Both the position numbers and the translations under genes were made by a program. A stretch of DNA of 64,000 nucleotides from Photobacterium rosenbergii (GTDB lineage Bacteria > Pseudomonadota > Gammaproteobacteria > Enterobacterales > Vibrionaceae): assembly GCF_003026455.1 (NCBI RefSeq), contig NZ_PYMB01000001.1, positions 310,001-374,000 of the forward strand. Reading direction: 5' to 3'. Below, piece by piece: positions 46,173 through 54,891 of the stretch. Numbering within the stretch: the first letter of the stretch is position 1; each line of letters begins with the position of its first letter. The notes under the pieces are model-generated. The model did no database searches. It was not told the origin of the DNA and saw nothing but the letters and a program-made list of their open reading frames with translations.

Positions 46173-46444
46173 GACATCATTCCCATCAAGATAGCTTGCC
46201 AATTAGACGCTGTTGAAACCATAAATTCCCGTAAAGCATACCGCTGCTTACATGAATGAACTCTGAATAATGCTGTTCATTTAATGAACATTGTTGGAAT
46301 CAACACAACTATAATAGGAAGCGGATGTTAGTCATCTGTCATGGGATTGTCAGAGCTTTGTCAGAACTAGAGTTGGTAGCATAAAAAAGCTGCGCAATTT
46401 CAGTAGGATGGAAATTGCGCGTTATGAAGAAAGGTTGAAATGGA

Positions 46445-46756
46445 TTAGTAATTCTTATCAATCTCTTCCAATTTATGGATAAACTCCTGAATCTGCACTT
46501 CGTTATTGTTGTGGAACTCAGTCGTAGTTTGGTTGATGACTGACTCTGGATCTTCATTCATGGTATGGAAGTGGTAGGTGTTATGAAAGTTGATATCCAA
46601 GGTGACTTTATCATCTGCTAGGCTGACTGAGTAACCATCAGGTGATTCTGTACATTTGATATCTTCTAGCTGGGTACCAAATTCAATGGTGTGACCCTGA
46701 CTTTTAATTTTCTCATACACATTGAGTAGGGTGCGTACATCGACTCTATTTTTCAT
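46445..46756 (-). CDS. DUF3081-like small protein
   Basis: 103 residues from ATG 46756 with GGAGGCCAAG directly upstream. The N-terminus MKNRVDVRTLLNVYEKIKS and the core SVSLADDKVTLDINFHNTYH recall DUF3081, a small family in Vibrionales and relatives. The C-terminal tail (EVQIQEFIHKLEEIDKNY) is a predicted helix. Function unknown. Assignment from memory. Confidence 0.65.
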   Translation of the reverse strand: MKNRVDVRTLLNVYEKIKSQGHTIEFGTQLEDIKCTESPDGYSVSLADDKVTLDINFHNTYHFHTMNEDPESVINQTTTEFHNNNEVQIQEFIHKLEEIDKNY

Positions 46757-47035
46757 CTTGGCCTCCATCATGTACCAAAATTTGCATTTTCATGCAGCAT
46801 CTATATCAAGCATGATTAAGTATACAAAACGAGGTTTTCCTACCTTAAATTTAGGCGTTTGCACGCAGTCTGCAATAGAACCCTAACAAGGTTTAACCTA
46901 GATCAATAATACGTACTGCCAAGCTTCACATTATTGAATTTTAAAGAAAATGAAATTGTTGCAAATTCATGATGACGGAACTCAAATGAAGTGGTAGCTT
47001 GAAGGTATGAACGACAACTAAACGGAATTTTAATC

Positions 47036-48217
47036 ATGTTTAAGCAACTTGCCGAAGCGCAACTTGATCCTATTCTTTCACTTTCCATTGCTTATCGTGA
47101 AGATCCCCGAGAAGAAAAAGTAGATCTAGGAATTGGCGTTTACCGCAACAGCCAGGGTGAAACCCCGATTATGCAGGCGGTACAATTAGCGCAGCAGCAA
47201 GTACAAGCTAGTCAAAAGACTAAGGCTTACGTTGGCCTTGCGGGAAACGAGCAATTCAACCAGTCCATGATGGATCTGTTGTTGACGGGCACATCGGCTA
47301 AACCGCGCGCAGCAGCAGTGCAAACGCCAGGCGCTAGTGGAGCCTTGAGGATGTTGGCTGATCTTATCCATCTTGCCGAGCCTGAGACGACGGTTTGGAT
47401 TTCCAACCCAAGTTATGTCAACCACAAGCCAGTGATGGAAGCGGCGGGTTTAAAAGTTCGCTATTACCCGTACTTTGATACAGCGACTAAGCAAGTGAAT
47501 AGTGAAGCTATGTTGGCGGAGTTGGCAAAAGCTGGCCCCAAAGATGTGGTATTGCTACATGGCTGCTGTCACAACCCAACTGGGGCAGATATTTCTTTTG
47601 CTGACTGGCAAGCAATTACTGAATTAGCGAACAAGAACGGTTTTATGCCGTTTGTTGATATCGCTTATCAAGGCTTTGGTGACGGTTTAGAGCAAGACGC
47701 TGCCGGCTTGCAGCATATGGCGGATAACATCGGAGAGATGGTTATCGCGACGTCTTGCTCAAAGAATTTCGGCTTATACCGTGAACGAACTGGGGCTGCT
47801 ATTTTGATTGGGGATACCCTGCAAGAAGCACAGAAGGCGAAGGGACGTATTCTGAATCTTGCCCGCTCTACTTATACAATGCCGCCAGATCATGGTGCAG
47901 CACTCGTATCGACAATTTTGAACGATAAGTCACTGACCCAAACTTGGAAGCAAGAGCTTAATGAAATGCAGCAGCGCCTTCTCTCGCTGCGAGCTGGCTT
48001 AGTGGGCGAAGTTCAGGCGTTGGGTTCCAACCATTTTGATTTTATCCAGCAGCATAAAGGCATGTTCTCTGTGACCGGGCTATCGCCTGAACAGATCGCT
48101 CGCCTGCGTGATGACTACGCGATTTACGCAGTAGGGGATGGACGTATCAATATTGCTGGCTTGCAAGAGCAGCACCTTGGCTACTTGGCCAAAGCCTTGG
48201 TATCGGTTTCTGCCTGA
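47036..48217 (+). CDS. Aromatic/aspartate amino acid aminotransferase (class I, PLP)
   Basis: 393 residues. MFKQLAEAQLDPILSLSIAY and KVDLGIGVYRNSQGETPIM match the AspC/TyrB family. The PLP Lys is in SCSKNFGLYRERTGA, with HGCCHNPTGADIS and the C-terminal Arg in DGRINIAGL. It swaps amino groups between aromatic or acidic amino acids and 2-oxoglutarate. AspC versus TyrB cannot be told apart safely by eye. Terminator follows. Confidence 0.9.
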   Translation: MFKQLAEAQLDPILSLSIAYREDPREEKVDLGIGVYRNSQGETPIMQAVQLAQQQVQASQKTKAYVGLAGNEQFNQSMMDLLLTGTSAKPRAAAVQTPGASGALRMLADLIHLAEPETTVWISNPSYVNHKPVMEAAGLKVRYYPYFDTATKQVNSEAMLAELAKAGPKDVVLLHGCCHNPTGADISFADWQAITELANKNGFMPFVDIAYQGFGDGLEQDAAGLQHMADNIGEMVIATSCSKNFGLYRERTGAAILIGDTLQEAQKAKGRILNLARSTYTMPPDHGAALVSTILNDKSLTQTWKQELNEMQQRLLSLRAGLVGEVQALGSNHFDFIQQHKGMFSVTGLSPEQIARLRDDYAIYAVGDGRINIAGLQEQHLGYLAKALVSVSA

Positions 48218-48233
48218 TATATGCTATCCAACT

Positions 48234-48266
48234 AAAAATGGCCAGTCGATGACTGGCCATTTTTTA
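48234..48266. terminator. Bidirectional terminator
   Basis: Stem AAAAATGGCCAGTC/GACTGGCCATTTTT with GAT loop. Confidence 0.88.
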
Positions 48267-48296
48267 TATGTTTGACTACCGTAAGGTAATTTAACG

Positions 48297-49100
48297 TTAA
48301 GCGGCGAGTGTATGGCGTTGAATAAACTCTATAGAGTGGTGGTTGAACTCATCAGGACGTTCGACATTACATACATGGCCGCAGTCTTCGAATTCAGTAA
48401 GGTAACTATGCTCATGTTTGTTGACCATTTCTTTAACCGGTTTGATGAACATGTAATCATTACCACCCATTAAGTAAAGGGTCGGGATTGGCAGTTCCTG
48501 CTCCTTGAAGTACTTCATTACCGGGTTCACATCTGCAGCAAGCTTGAACCAGCGTTTAAACTCATTCTGACACAACTTCTTCGCATCGTTGACAAACATC
48601 AGCCGAGACTCTTTCTGGGTCTTTTGCGGCATAACGATATAGGCAAATAGCTTATAAAGCCACATGTAAGGAATGAAGTGCTTACACATATTGCCTGCCG
48701 TTACCAGTACTTGAGAGCGGGTATTCAAACGGGTTACTGCACCCCCAAGCACCATAGTTTTTACTCTTTCTGGTGCGAGCTCTGCAAGGTTACGGATGAT
48801 AATGGTTCCAAGGGAAATACCCACAAAATGGGCTGAGTGGATTTTAAGGTGATTTAACACCTGCACGATATCTGTGGTGACAGATTTGAACGTGTAAGGG
48901 TTTTTAATCATGTCCTGAAACATGTTGTTAGAGCGCCCGTGTCCTCGCAGATCAAGCAGAAGCAGGTTGAAGTGTTGCTTATAGGCCTTAATTTGCTTGA
49001 ACCAGATGGAAGAGCTGCCACCTGCGCCATGAACAAATACAACCCAATCCTTGCTGGTTGGGTGAAGGTAAGTTTTATGAAACAACAAAGTATCTGACAT
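48297..49100 (-). CDS. Alpha/beta-fold hydrolase
   Basis: 267 residues from ATG 49100 (MSDTLLFHKTYLHP); starts at 49112 or 49139 are possible but less supported. The oxyanion region is VVFVHGAGGSSSIW, the nucleophile Ser is in FVGISLGTIIIRN (GxSxG), the acid is in LMGGNDYMF and the His in FEDCGHVCNVERPDEF. All catalytic residues are present. Substrate unknown. No operon partner. Confidence 0.85.
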   Translation of the reverse strand: MSDTLLFHKTYLHPTSKDWVVFVHGAGGSSSIWFKQIKAYKQHFNLLLLDLRGHGRSNNMFQDMIKNPYTFKSVTTDIVQVLNHLKIHSAHFVGISLGTIIIRNLAELAPERVKTMVLGGAVTRLNTRSQVLVTAGNMCKHFIPYMWLYKLFAYIVMPQKTQKESRLMFVNDAKKLCQNEFKRWFKLAADVNPVMKYFKEQELPIPTLYLMGGNDYMFIKPVKEMVNKHEHSYLTEFEDCGHVCNVERPDEFNHHSIEFIQRHTLAA

Positions 49101-49372
49101 GTATCGACTCATTTGGGTTTTCTGCGGGCAGTATAACACGGCACCCCCTAAGACTTAGCTCCGATGTGTGACGCTTTGTAAACTTGAAGCTCAGGGTGAA
49201 TTTAACTTATTGATAGTGAAGTTTATGATAAATATTGAAGGTTCGTTATTGTGATTAAGATCTCATATTGCTCGTTAGAATGCTGAAGTCTTGTACGACA
49301 AATAGCAGAAAATCGGCATAACATTGTGGTTATGCCGAATAATTATGAAGCGCAATAGGGCCGTGCTAGATA

Positions 49373-49747
49373 TTAAAGCAGTTGCACTCGGTCAACTTCT
49401 ATCTCGGGGGTATTACCACCTTCATACTCACCATACAGGCGTAGTCTTGTAGATGCATTGATTGCTGCTGGCATTGTAATATCGTCATCAATTTCGACTT
49501 GTATCTCTTTAGTTCCGTCACTAAAGATAAACGTATCAGCATTGATTTGCTTTATAAGTTGGCCTTCTACAATAGCCTCTTTCTCGGTGAACATGCTGGT
49601 GTCTTGTAGGAGTTCAGCAACAGTTACCGTTTCTACCGGGCCTGAGTAATTCAATGCACTTTCATTTTTGTCGTGGTCTCCTGCAAGTGCAGCTGTTGGT
49701 AGAATGATTGCAGCAGTCGCGATGGCAATAACAGTTTTCTTAATCAT
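49373..49747 (-). CDS. YgiW/YdeI-family OB-fold (BOF) stress protein
   Basis: 124 residues. Signal peptide (MIKKTVIAIATAAIILPTA-ALA), then an OB-fold: VETVTVAELLQDTSMFTEKE, AIVEGQLIKQINADTFIFSD and LRLYGEYEGGNTPEIEVDRV, matching the bacterial OB-fold (BOF) family YgiW/YdeI. Members are periplasmic and linked to tolerance of peroxide, metals or antimicrobial peptides. RBS AGGAGACCGAATT. Confidence 0.85.
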   Translation of the reverse strand: MIKKTVIAIATAAIILPTAALAGDHDKNESALNYSGPVETVTVAELLQDTSMFTEKEAIVEGQLIKQINADTFIFSDGTKEIQVEIDDDITMPAAINASTRLRLYGEYEGGNTPEIEVDRVQLL

Positions 49748-49847
49748 AATTCGGTCTCCTTGTGTTGATGGTTCTATTAAACAACACCGGTTCTGAATTA
49801 ATGATGAGGCAGCTATTCAGAAATGGTTCATATAAGCATTTTTTGAT

Positions 49848-50753
49848 TTAATGAGTCATTGGGTAGGTGAAGAACACAAGATGAACCAAGTTGAAGGCAA
49901 AATGGATTAAAACGGCAAAAGCCAGTTTTCCGGTCCAGAAATACGTGAGGCCGTATAGTAGGCCAGCAAGTGTAGCGACCAAAATGAACAATGCGCCTCC
50001 CGCGAAATGTGCCATGCCAAAAAGGACGCTGGCAACTGCAATGCCTACGGCTGGCGAAAAGCGTTGGCATAAACCCCGTTGGATATAACCGCGAAATAAA
50101 AACTCTTCGGCGACGCATGTGAAAACAAGGTTGTTGATGACAAATACCCACATCCAGTTTGGTAAAGAGAACTCAGGCTGAACAATGCCAACTCCCCAGG
50201 CAATGAACGGTAAGGTGAGAAATAACCCACAGATGATGGTTAGTTGATGGCGATTTGTATCGGTCTTTTGCCACAGCATTGTCGGTGCAAGTAGTAGTAG
50301 CCCAAAAGCAATAAGGGGTTTATCCAAATTCAAATACATGGTGAATGGAATGCTATCTGAACCGGTAAGGGTTTTCTCAAGTACCAATAAGTTGTCGAAA
50401 CCTGGAATCAGGTGCAGGGCGAGGCAAAAGCCCCAGATGACCACCAATATATGGCAGAGTATTTTGTACAGCCCTTTTTGGCCTTGGCTAATTTTGGCAA
50501 TAACTAGCCCAAGCAAGGTGAAAACTAGGGCAGTAGGCGAGATACGATCCAGAAATAAGGCAACCAATCCGGTAGTACCAAGTAAAACTGGCCAAATTCT
50601 TGGTATGAAAAACAGTGACAGTAATGTACTGGCAAGAAGTAGCCAAACAAGGCCGTCTGGCCATAGGTCATTAACATGAAACATAGTATTGTATACGGTG
50701 TTGAGCGATATAATAATGAATCTAATTTTATCGAAAAAAAGCAGTACTTTCAT
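49848..50753 (-). CDS. CPBP-family intramembrane metalloprotease
   Basis: 301 residues with about eight membrane helices. The CPBP (CaaX protease/bacteriocin-processing) motif 1 is CVAEEFLFRGYIQRGL (EExxxR), motif 2 is in SVLFGMAHFAGGA (FxxxH) and a third His is in VLIHFAFNLVHLVFF. Substrate unknown. The start is uncertain: ATG 50753 and ATG 50684 both lack clear ribosome sites; the later one drops a 23-residue tail. Confidence 0.82.
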   Translation of the reverse strand: MKVLLFFDKIRFIIISLNTVYNTMFHVNDLWPDGLVWLLLASTLLSLFFIPRIWPVLLGTTGLVALFLDRISPTALVFTLLGLVIAKISQGQKGLYKILCHILVVIWGFCLALHLIPGFDNLLVLEKTLTGSDSIPFTMYLNLDKPLIAFGLLLLAPTMLWQKTDTNRHQLTIICGLFLTLPFIAWGVGIVQPEFSLPNWMWVFVINNLVFTCVAEEFLFRGYIQRGLCQRFSPAVGIAVASVLFGMAHFAGGALFILVATLAGLLYGLTYFWTGKLAFAVLIHFAFNLVHLVFFTYPMTH

Positions 50754-50856
50754 TGCGATAATAAAGGGAATGGACGGTATTTGGCGGTAATTTGACTATG
50801 GAAACAGAAGGAATAATCGCCATGAATCTTTTGCTGGTACAATCAAAGGTGAACCA

Positions 50857-51378
50857 ATGACAACTGAACTGGTTTTGGGCGGGGCGCGTTCAGGTAAAAG
50901 TAGTTATGCTGAGTCGTTAGCCCTAGCGGGTGGTAAAGAGGTTGTCTACATTGCGACAGCAACGGCTGGTGACGATGAAATGGCTGAGAGGATAGAGCGG
51001 CATCGACAAGACCGCCCAAACAACTGGCATGTAGTCGAAGAGCCCATCGCTCTTGCTAAGGTAATTGCCGATTACTCTACCAAAGAAAATTGTTTGCTGG
51101 TGGATTGCCTCACGCTATGGCTAACTAATTGCCTATTCAACCAAGACTACGCCATTGATTGGCAACAGCAAAAAGTTGATTTTCTCGCGGCGTTGGAACA
51201 GGCACCTGGGGATATCATTCTTGTAAGCAACGAAGTTGGGCAGGGTATTGTGCCCATGGGTAAGATGTCGAGGCGTTTTGTTGATGAGAGCGGTTGGTTA
51301 CACCAAGCGCTAGCAAAACAGGTTGAGAGGGTAACATTTGTAACAGCAGGGATACCGCAACACTTAAAGGGGGCGTAA
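50857..51378 (+). CDS. cobU: Adenosylcobinamide kinase / cobinamide-phosphate guanylyltransferase
   Basis: 173 residues, RecA-like fold with Walker A LVLGGARSGKSSYAES and the nucleotide/His region ERIERHRQDRPNNWHVVEEP; VDCLTLWLTN and VSNEVGQGIVPMGKMSRRFV complete the CobU pattern. It phosphorylates adenosylcobinamide and forms AdoCbi-GDP in B12 nucleotide loop assembly. The next gene starts one base after its stop. First of cobU-cobC-cobQ. Confidence 0.93.
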   Translation: MTTELVLGGARSGKSSYAESLALAGGKEVVYIATATAGDDEMAERIERHRQDRPNNWHVVEEPIALAKVIADYSTKENCLLVDCLTLWLTNCLFNQDYAIDWQQQKVDFLAALEQAPGDIILVSNEVGQGIVPMGKMSRRFVDESGWLHQALAKQVERVTFVTAGIPQHLKGA

Positions 51379-52002
51379 ATGACACAGTGCGTGAAAACCC
51401 GAATTGATATTTTGAGGCATGGTTTACCTGAAGGTCATGGCTGCTTGCGCGGACATACTGATTTTCCCATTACTGAATCCGGCCTTGTACAAATGCACAC
51501 TGCCGTAAAAGGGTTGAATGATATTGAGCAGATCATCACCTCTCCATTGCTACGGTGCAGTGATTTCGCATATATGTTTGCGCAGAAGTTTGCATTGCCT
51601 TGCCATCACTTTGCGCATTGGAAAGAAATGGATTTTGGTGAATGGGATGGACAGAGTCATGATAGCCTATGGCAGCAACATGGTGCATCATTAGAGCAGT
51701 ATTGGCAAAACCCTTGGTTATCGACTCCTCACGGTGGTGAGGCGCTTAAAGATTTTGATTTGCGTATTGAGCAGGCATGGAAACATCTCCTAGATAACTT
51801 TTTAGGGCAAAACATCTTATTGGTGACTCATGCCGGAGTCATGAAACAACTGATGAGAATTCTGTTGGAGATGCCTGAATCAACCAGTTATCTCCATCGT
51901 ATCGACTTACCTTATGCAGCGCGTTACCGTGTCACGGTAGCGACAGATGATAGTGGTATGCACTGGCCTCAAATTCAGTGGCCGACCGAACAGCAGTATT
52001 AA
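51379..52002 (+). CDS. cobC: Alpha-ribazole phosphatase-like histidine phosphatase (CobC)
   Basis: 207 residues of the phosphoglycerate-mutase-like family. RHG motif in [23 protein letters not shown] and the second His in [12 protein letters not shown] are all present. It removes phosphate in the alpha-ribazole/cobalamin-phosphate step of B12 assembly. It is tightly packed between cobU and the cobQ start, which supports the assignment. Confidence 0.85.
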   Translation: MTQCVKTRIDILRHGLPEGHGCLRGHTDFPITESGLVQMHTAVKGLNDIEQIITSPLLRCSDFAYMFAQKFALPCHHFAHWKEMDFGEWDGQSHDSLWQQHGASLEQYWQNPWLSTPHGGEALKDFDLRIEQAWKHLLDNFLGQNILLVTHAGVMKQLMRILLEMPESTSYLHRIDLPYAARYRVTVATDDSGMHWPQIQWPTEQQY

Positions 52003-52012
52003 GCGAGAACAA

Positions 52013-52174
52013 ATGCAATCAACAACGAAAGCCTTGATGGTTCAAGGAACAACTTCCGACGCTGGCAAAAGCGTTTTGGCTGCAGGTCTGTGTAGGGTGT
52101 TAGCCAGAAAGAATATTAAAGTCGCCCCATTCAAATCGCAGAATATGGCGGATTTTCGGCAGAACTATCAATAA
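52013..52174 (+). pseudogene. cobQ: Truncated cobyric acid synthase (cobQ), interrupted by an element
   Basis: ATG 52013 lies 11 bases after cobC. The first 46 codons read as normal Cob[41 protein letters not shown] complete CobQ continues with Leu-Asn-Ser and about 440 more residues; here the frame goes to DFRQNYQ and a stop. The loss coincides with the integrase gene next door. No other part of cobQ is in the window. Cobyric acid amidation would be lost unless a second copy exists or the junction recreates a promoter and start on the far side. Confidence 0.85.
52130..52165. other. Probable left attachment site of the element, inside cobQ
   Basis: The cobQ match ends at about 52150, in AATCGCAGAATATGGC, a conserved coding segment for Ser-Gln-Asn-Met-Ala. 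The integrase gene starts 200 bases further on. The exact core cannot be set without the right end. Confidence 0.6.
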
Positions 52175-52350
52175 GTACTATTTAGTAACGTATTTAGTTA
52201 TCTTTTTCTTTCAAAAATAGTGCGTTATGGTGATTTTGCTATTTGTGAAGTGGCAATAAATACCAAGATGTAATAACCTATCTAAAGCAGTATTAAGTAG
52301 TAAAGTGTACCAAATGTGTACCAAAATTACTGTTGGTTAGGGAGTGTTTG

Positions 52351-53601
52351 ATGAAGATAACGGATGCACTGTTAAGAAATATAGTTGGGAAGCCTTACAG
52401 TGGAGCACCGCAAATTGCTTATGGTGAAGGGCTATCATTGCGCATCAGCCCCAAAGGGAAGGTCACATGGGTGCTTAGGTATAACTTCAATGGTTTGCCC
52501 GTTAGGGTAAAGTTGGGGGAGTATCCTGCAATGAAAATAAAAGAGGCACGAGAAAAACGAGACGAACACAAAGCACTTGTGGCTAAAGGGATTGATCCAA
52601 GAGGCAATCATATCAAACTTGGTGTTAACTCCCCTAAAACGATCTCTGCTCTGATTGAATACTACATAGAAAACTACTTAATGGAGTCCAACAAACAGTG
52701 GCCTGCAATTGAAAGTCTCCTTCGTCGCTCAATCATTCCTCATATTGGAGATTATCCTGCTGATGATATTGAACTAGCGGATTATGTTCATTTGTTCAAA
52801 CTTGAAAAAGAGAAAGCGGGAGCAAAACATGCAACAAGATTGCTTTATCGATTTAAGAGCATACTCAATTATGGTGTTAGGCATGGTTTTTTAAAGCAGA
52901 ACCATCTTAATCACCTCAAAGGCAGTGATGTTGGTGAGATGAGCAAACCAGTGAAACGTAAGCTAACAGATGTTGAAATTGGTGCCTTGTGGGTATGTAT
53001 TGATACTCTTCCGTATCATGAAACAATGAAAAACTTGCTCAAACTTACAATGATTTTTGGTTCTCGGGTTGGGGAATTGAGGCTATCTGAAAAATCTCAT
53101 TTTGATTTTGAAGAGATGATTTGGACGGTGCCTGCTGAAAACCATAAAATGGGGAGGAAAACAGGAGAAAAAATTGTACGCCCAATTCCTGTAATGGCTG
53201 AAGAAATACTCAAACAACAAATAGATATAGAACCAGAGTTTAAGTATATGTTTCCTCGGTATTATATCGTTAAAGATAAGCCTCTGAACCCAAAAACACC
53301 TTATCGTCCATCATTAGTGTTAGCTCAAATGATGACTGAAATGGGCTACACAGAAACTCGTAATCACGATATGCGTAGAACGGCAAGGAACGCATGGGAA
53401 GCGCTAGAGTTTCCTGAAAAGGTTAGTGAAACAATGATAGGTCATAAGGTTCACAAAGGTGTTCAAGAGCACTATATAGATTATTTCTATCTTGATAAAC
53501 AACGAGATTGTTACGAAAAGTGGTGTGACTATATTCATATGCAAATAGAAAGTTTTCTACAGCAAATACAAGAGCATGGATATTTACGTGTTGTTTCCTG
53601 A
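52351..53601 (+). CDS. int: P4-type tyrosine recombinase (integrase)
   Basis: 416 residues from ATG 52351 after TAGGGAGTGTTTG. The N-terminal DUF4102-type domain (GAPQIAYGEGLSLRISPKGK, LGEYPAMKIKEAREKRDEHK), a core-binding domain, and a catalytic domain with Arg in FGSRVGELRLSEKSHF, the HxxR motif in NHDMRRTARNAWEAL, His in MIGHKVHKGV and Tyr near YIDYFYLDK. It should integrate and excise the element. Most such enzymes target tRNA genes; this one is next to cobQ. Terminator follows. Confidence 0.92.
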   Translation: MKITDALLRNIVGKPYSGAPQIAYGEGLSLRISPKGKVTWVLRYNFNGLPVRVKLGEYPAMKIKEAREKRDEHKALVAKGIDPRGNHIKLGVNSPKTISALIEYYIENYLMESNKQWPAIESLLRRSIIPHIGDYPADDIELADYVHLFKLEKEKAGAKHATRLLYRFKSILNYGVRHGFLKQNHLNHLKGSDVGEMSKPVKRKLTDVEIGALWVCIDTLPYHETMKNLLKLTMIFGSRVGELRLSEKSHFDFEEMIWTVPAENHKMGRKTGEKIVRPIPVMAEEILKQQIDIEPEFKYMFPRYYIVKDKPLNPKTPYRPSLVLAQMMTEMGYTETRNHDMRRTARNAWEALEFPEKVSETMIGHKVHKGVQEHYIDYFYLDKQRDCYEKWCDYIHMQIESFLQQIQEHGYLRVVS

Positions 53602-53618
53602 ATGTAATCACACCTTAT

Positions 53619-53638
53619 AAGGGCTCAGACGAGCCCTT
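53619..53638. terminator. Bidirectional terminator between int and alpA-like genes
   Basis: Stem AAGGGCTC/GAGCCCTT with AGAC loop and ATTTTT to the right; it overlaps the last codons of the convergent small gene. Confidence 0.75.
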
Positions 53639-53819
53639 CATTTTTACACCACTCTTCAAACTCTTTTCTTGAGTATCTTCCCCTTGCTTTCTTCTCTGGA
53701 AAACTTGTGGTTCTGGCAATAAAGGCATCAAGAGTTGTGGGCTTCATGCCTAATAGCTTGCCAAGATCTGCACGAGTAATAAACAAAGGCTTTACTGCTT
53801 CTGTGCCTAACACATTCAT
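53625..53819 (-). CDS. AlpA/Xis-like small HTH protein
   Basis: 64 residues, strong RBS AGGAGCAAAAA. The sequence KPLFITRADLGKLLGMKPTT followed by LDAFIARTTSFPEKK and GRYSRKEFEEWCK looks like a winged-helix excisionase of the AlpA/MerR type: HTH, a wing with basic residues, then a Trp helix. In P4-like islands such proteins activate int or direct excision. Convergent with int. Confidence 0.7.
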   Translation of the reverse strand: MNVLGTEAVKPLFITRADLGKLLGMKPTTLDAFIARTTSFPEKKARGRYSRKEFEEWCKNEGLV

Positions 53820-54190
53820 TTTTTGCTCCTGTGATATTTATCCTGAAAATTTAATCAATATTTTCAATGGCTTGAATCCATTTTGATTTGGCTTCATTTT
53901 TTAATCATAACGATTGTATTGCTCCCTTAACCACATCAACACTCTACCAAGTTGAATCCCCAATGCTGGGAGGTCATCACCTCTTACTATCTATTAATCA
54001 CGGAAACCCAAGGCCGTCCGTTAAGAAAAAAATAAAAAAAATTCATTTTTTATGTTTTATTGTTAATTAACAATAGCTTATGTTTTGAAATTTTAAGTTG
54101 CGGGAGAGGGGCTCAGGCTTTCATGTCTGTATCGGAGTGATCGTGGTACGCAGTGCTTACGGAAGAAGACATCACAGAATACCTGAAAAG
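53820..54190. other. Intergenic region of the element, no supported gene
   Basis: AT-rich with a poly-A stretch near 54030; the small plus-strand frames here have no ribosome site and odd composition. It may carry element control sequences. Confidence 0.4.
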
Positions 54191-54218
54191 ATTAGAGGCC
54201 GTTCAAAAGGCCTCTAAT
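54191..54218 (-). terminator. Terminator after the 85-residue gene
   Basis: Perfect ten-base stem ATTAGAGGCC/GGCCTCTAAT with an eight-base loop; minus-strand tail CTTTTCAGG. Confidence 0.75.
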
Positions 54219-54230
54219 TCTGGTCAAAAC

Positions 54231-54488
54231 TTAGTCAAAAGACATGCTGACATTGAAGTCACGAAGCAAAATACCATTCTCGTAGGCCATTTGATTGAAA
54301 TTATCCATGCCCATATAGTTCATGATTATCAGAACTGTATCGTTGTCGATAGGTATGCCCATGCTGTTAGCCCGAATTAAGACATCTGCGATGATGTCCT
54401 CATTGAGCATCATCTCTTCAGGTGAGCAGTCCGCTGGAGCATTCATCATATAGAGTAAATGCTGAATTTTTAGGTATGTCGAAATCAT
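54231..54488 (-). CDS. Hypothetical protein of the element
   Basis: 85 residues, acidic and Met-rich (IQHLLYMMNAPADCSPEEMM, ADVLIRANSMGIPIDNDTVL). GGAGG stands seven bases before the ATG and a terminator follows, so the minus-strand reading is preferred over the overlapping plus-strand frame. The gene lies just downstream of the recombinase pair. No family recognised. Confidence 0.6.
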   Translation of the reverse strand: MISTYLKIQHLLYMMNAPADCSPEEMMLNEDIIADVLIRANSMGIPIDNDTVLIIMNYMGMDNFNQMAYENGILLRDFNVSMSFD

Positions 54489-54587
54489 TGCGAGTCCTCC
54501 AAATTGAATATTTAACCTGTTTTACCATGCCATTTACTCCAAACAATGAAGGTATGCCGGGGAAAAACTGTATATTTAGTGGCTAGT

Positions 54588-54887
54588 TTATTTTGACTCA
54601 GCTTTGGGTTTTGGCGGGAATGAAGTTCTGCCTAACAAGTTCTGCCAGATTTTTTCAATGACATAATAATGGTCGCGCAATGTCGCAGGGCTAAGGTGGG
54701 TTGTACGATTCCAGTATCTATGGATATGTGCTCGCCCTAGTTGCCGAATATCGGTTATGTGCTCGTGCCGTGCTATATCTACCATAATGGTAATCATTCG
54801 GTTTCTGACACGTTTTCGAGCAGGATGGTTACCGGTTTTCATTAAACCGCCACTGAGTTGACGAATCTGATATTCAATTTTATGCAT
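54588..54887 (-). CDS. Small partner of recombinase, core-binding-domain-like
   Basis: 99 residues from ATG 54887, four bases after the recombinase stop, so the two are probably co-translated. A basic helical protein: GNHPARKRVRNRMITIMVDI, HITDIRQLGRAHIHRYWN, THLSPATLRDHYYVIEKIW. The pattern resembles the SAM-like N-terminal DNA-binding domain of phage integrases without any catalytic domain. It may act as a directionality or accessory factor of the neighbouring enzyme. Inference only. Confidence 0.6.
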   Translation of the reverse strand: MHKIEYQIRQLSGGLMKTGNHPARKRVRNRMITIMVDIARHEHITDIRQLGRAHIHRYWNRTTHLSPATLRDHYYVIEKIWQNLLGRTSFPPKPKAESK

Positions 54888-54891
54888 TTTG

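Noticed and set aside
49828..50230. Basic and Arg/His-rich frames opposite the CPBP protease gene
   Set aside because: They are out-of-frame readings of the protease gene.
53888..54070. 60-residue plus-strand frame in the element
   Set aside because: No ribosome site and a low-complexity Lys-rich end over a poly-A stretch.
54153..54380. 75-residue plus-strand frame MLTEEDITEYLKRLEAVQKA..
   Set aside because: It overlaps the minus-strand 54231-54488 gene, which has a strong GGAGG site and a terminator; the hairpin at 54191 falls inside this frame.
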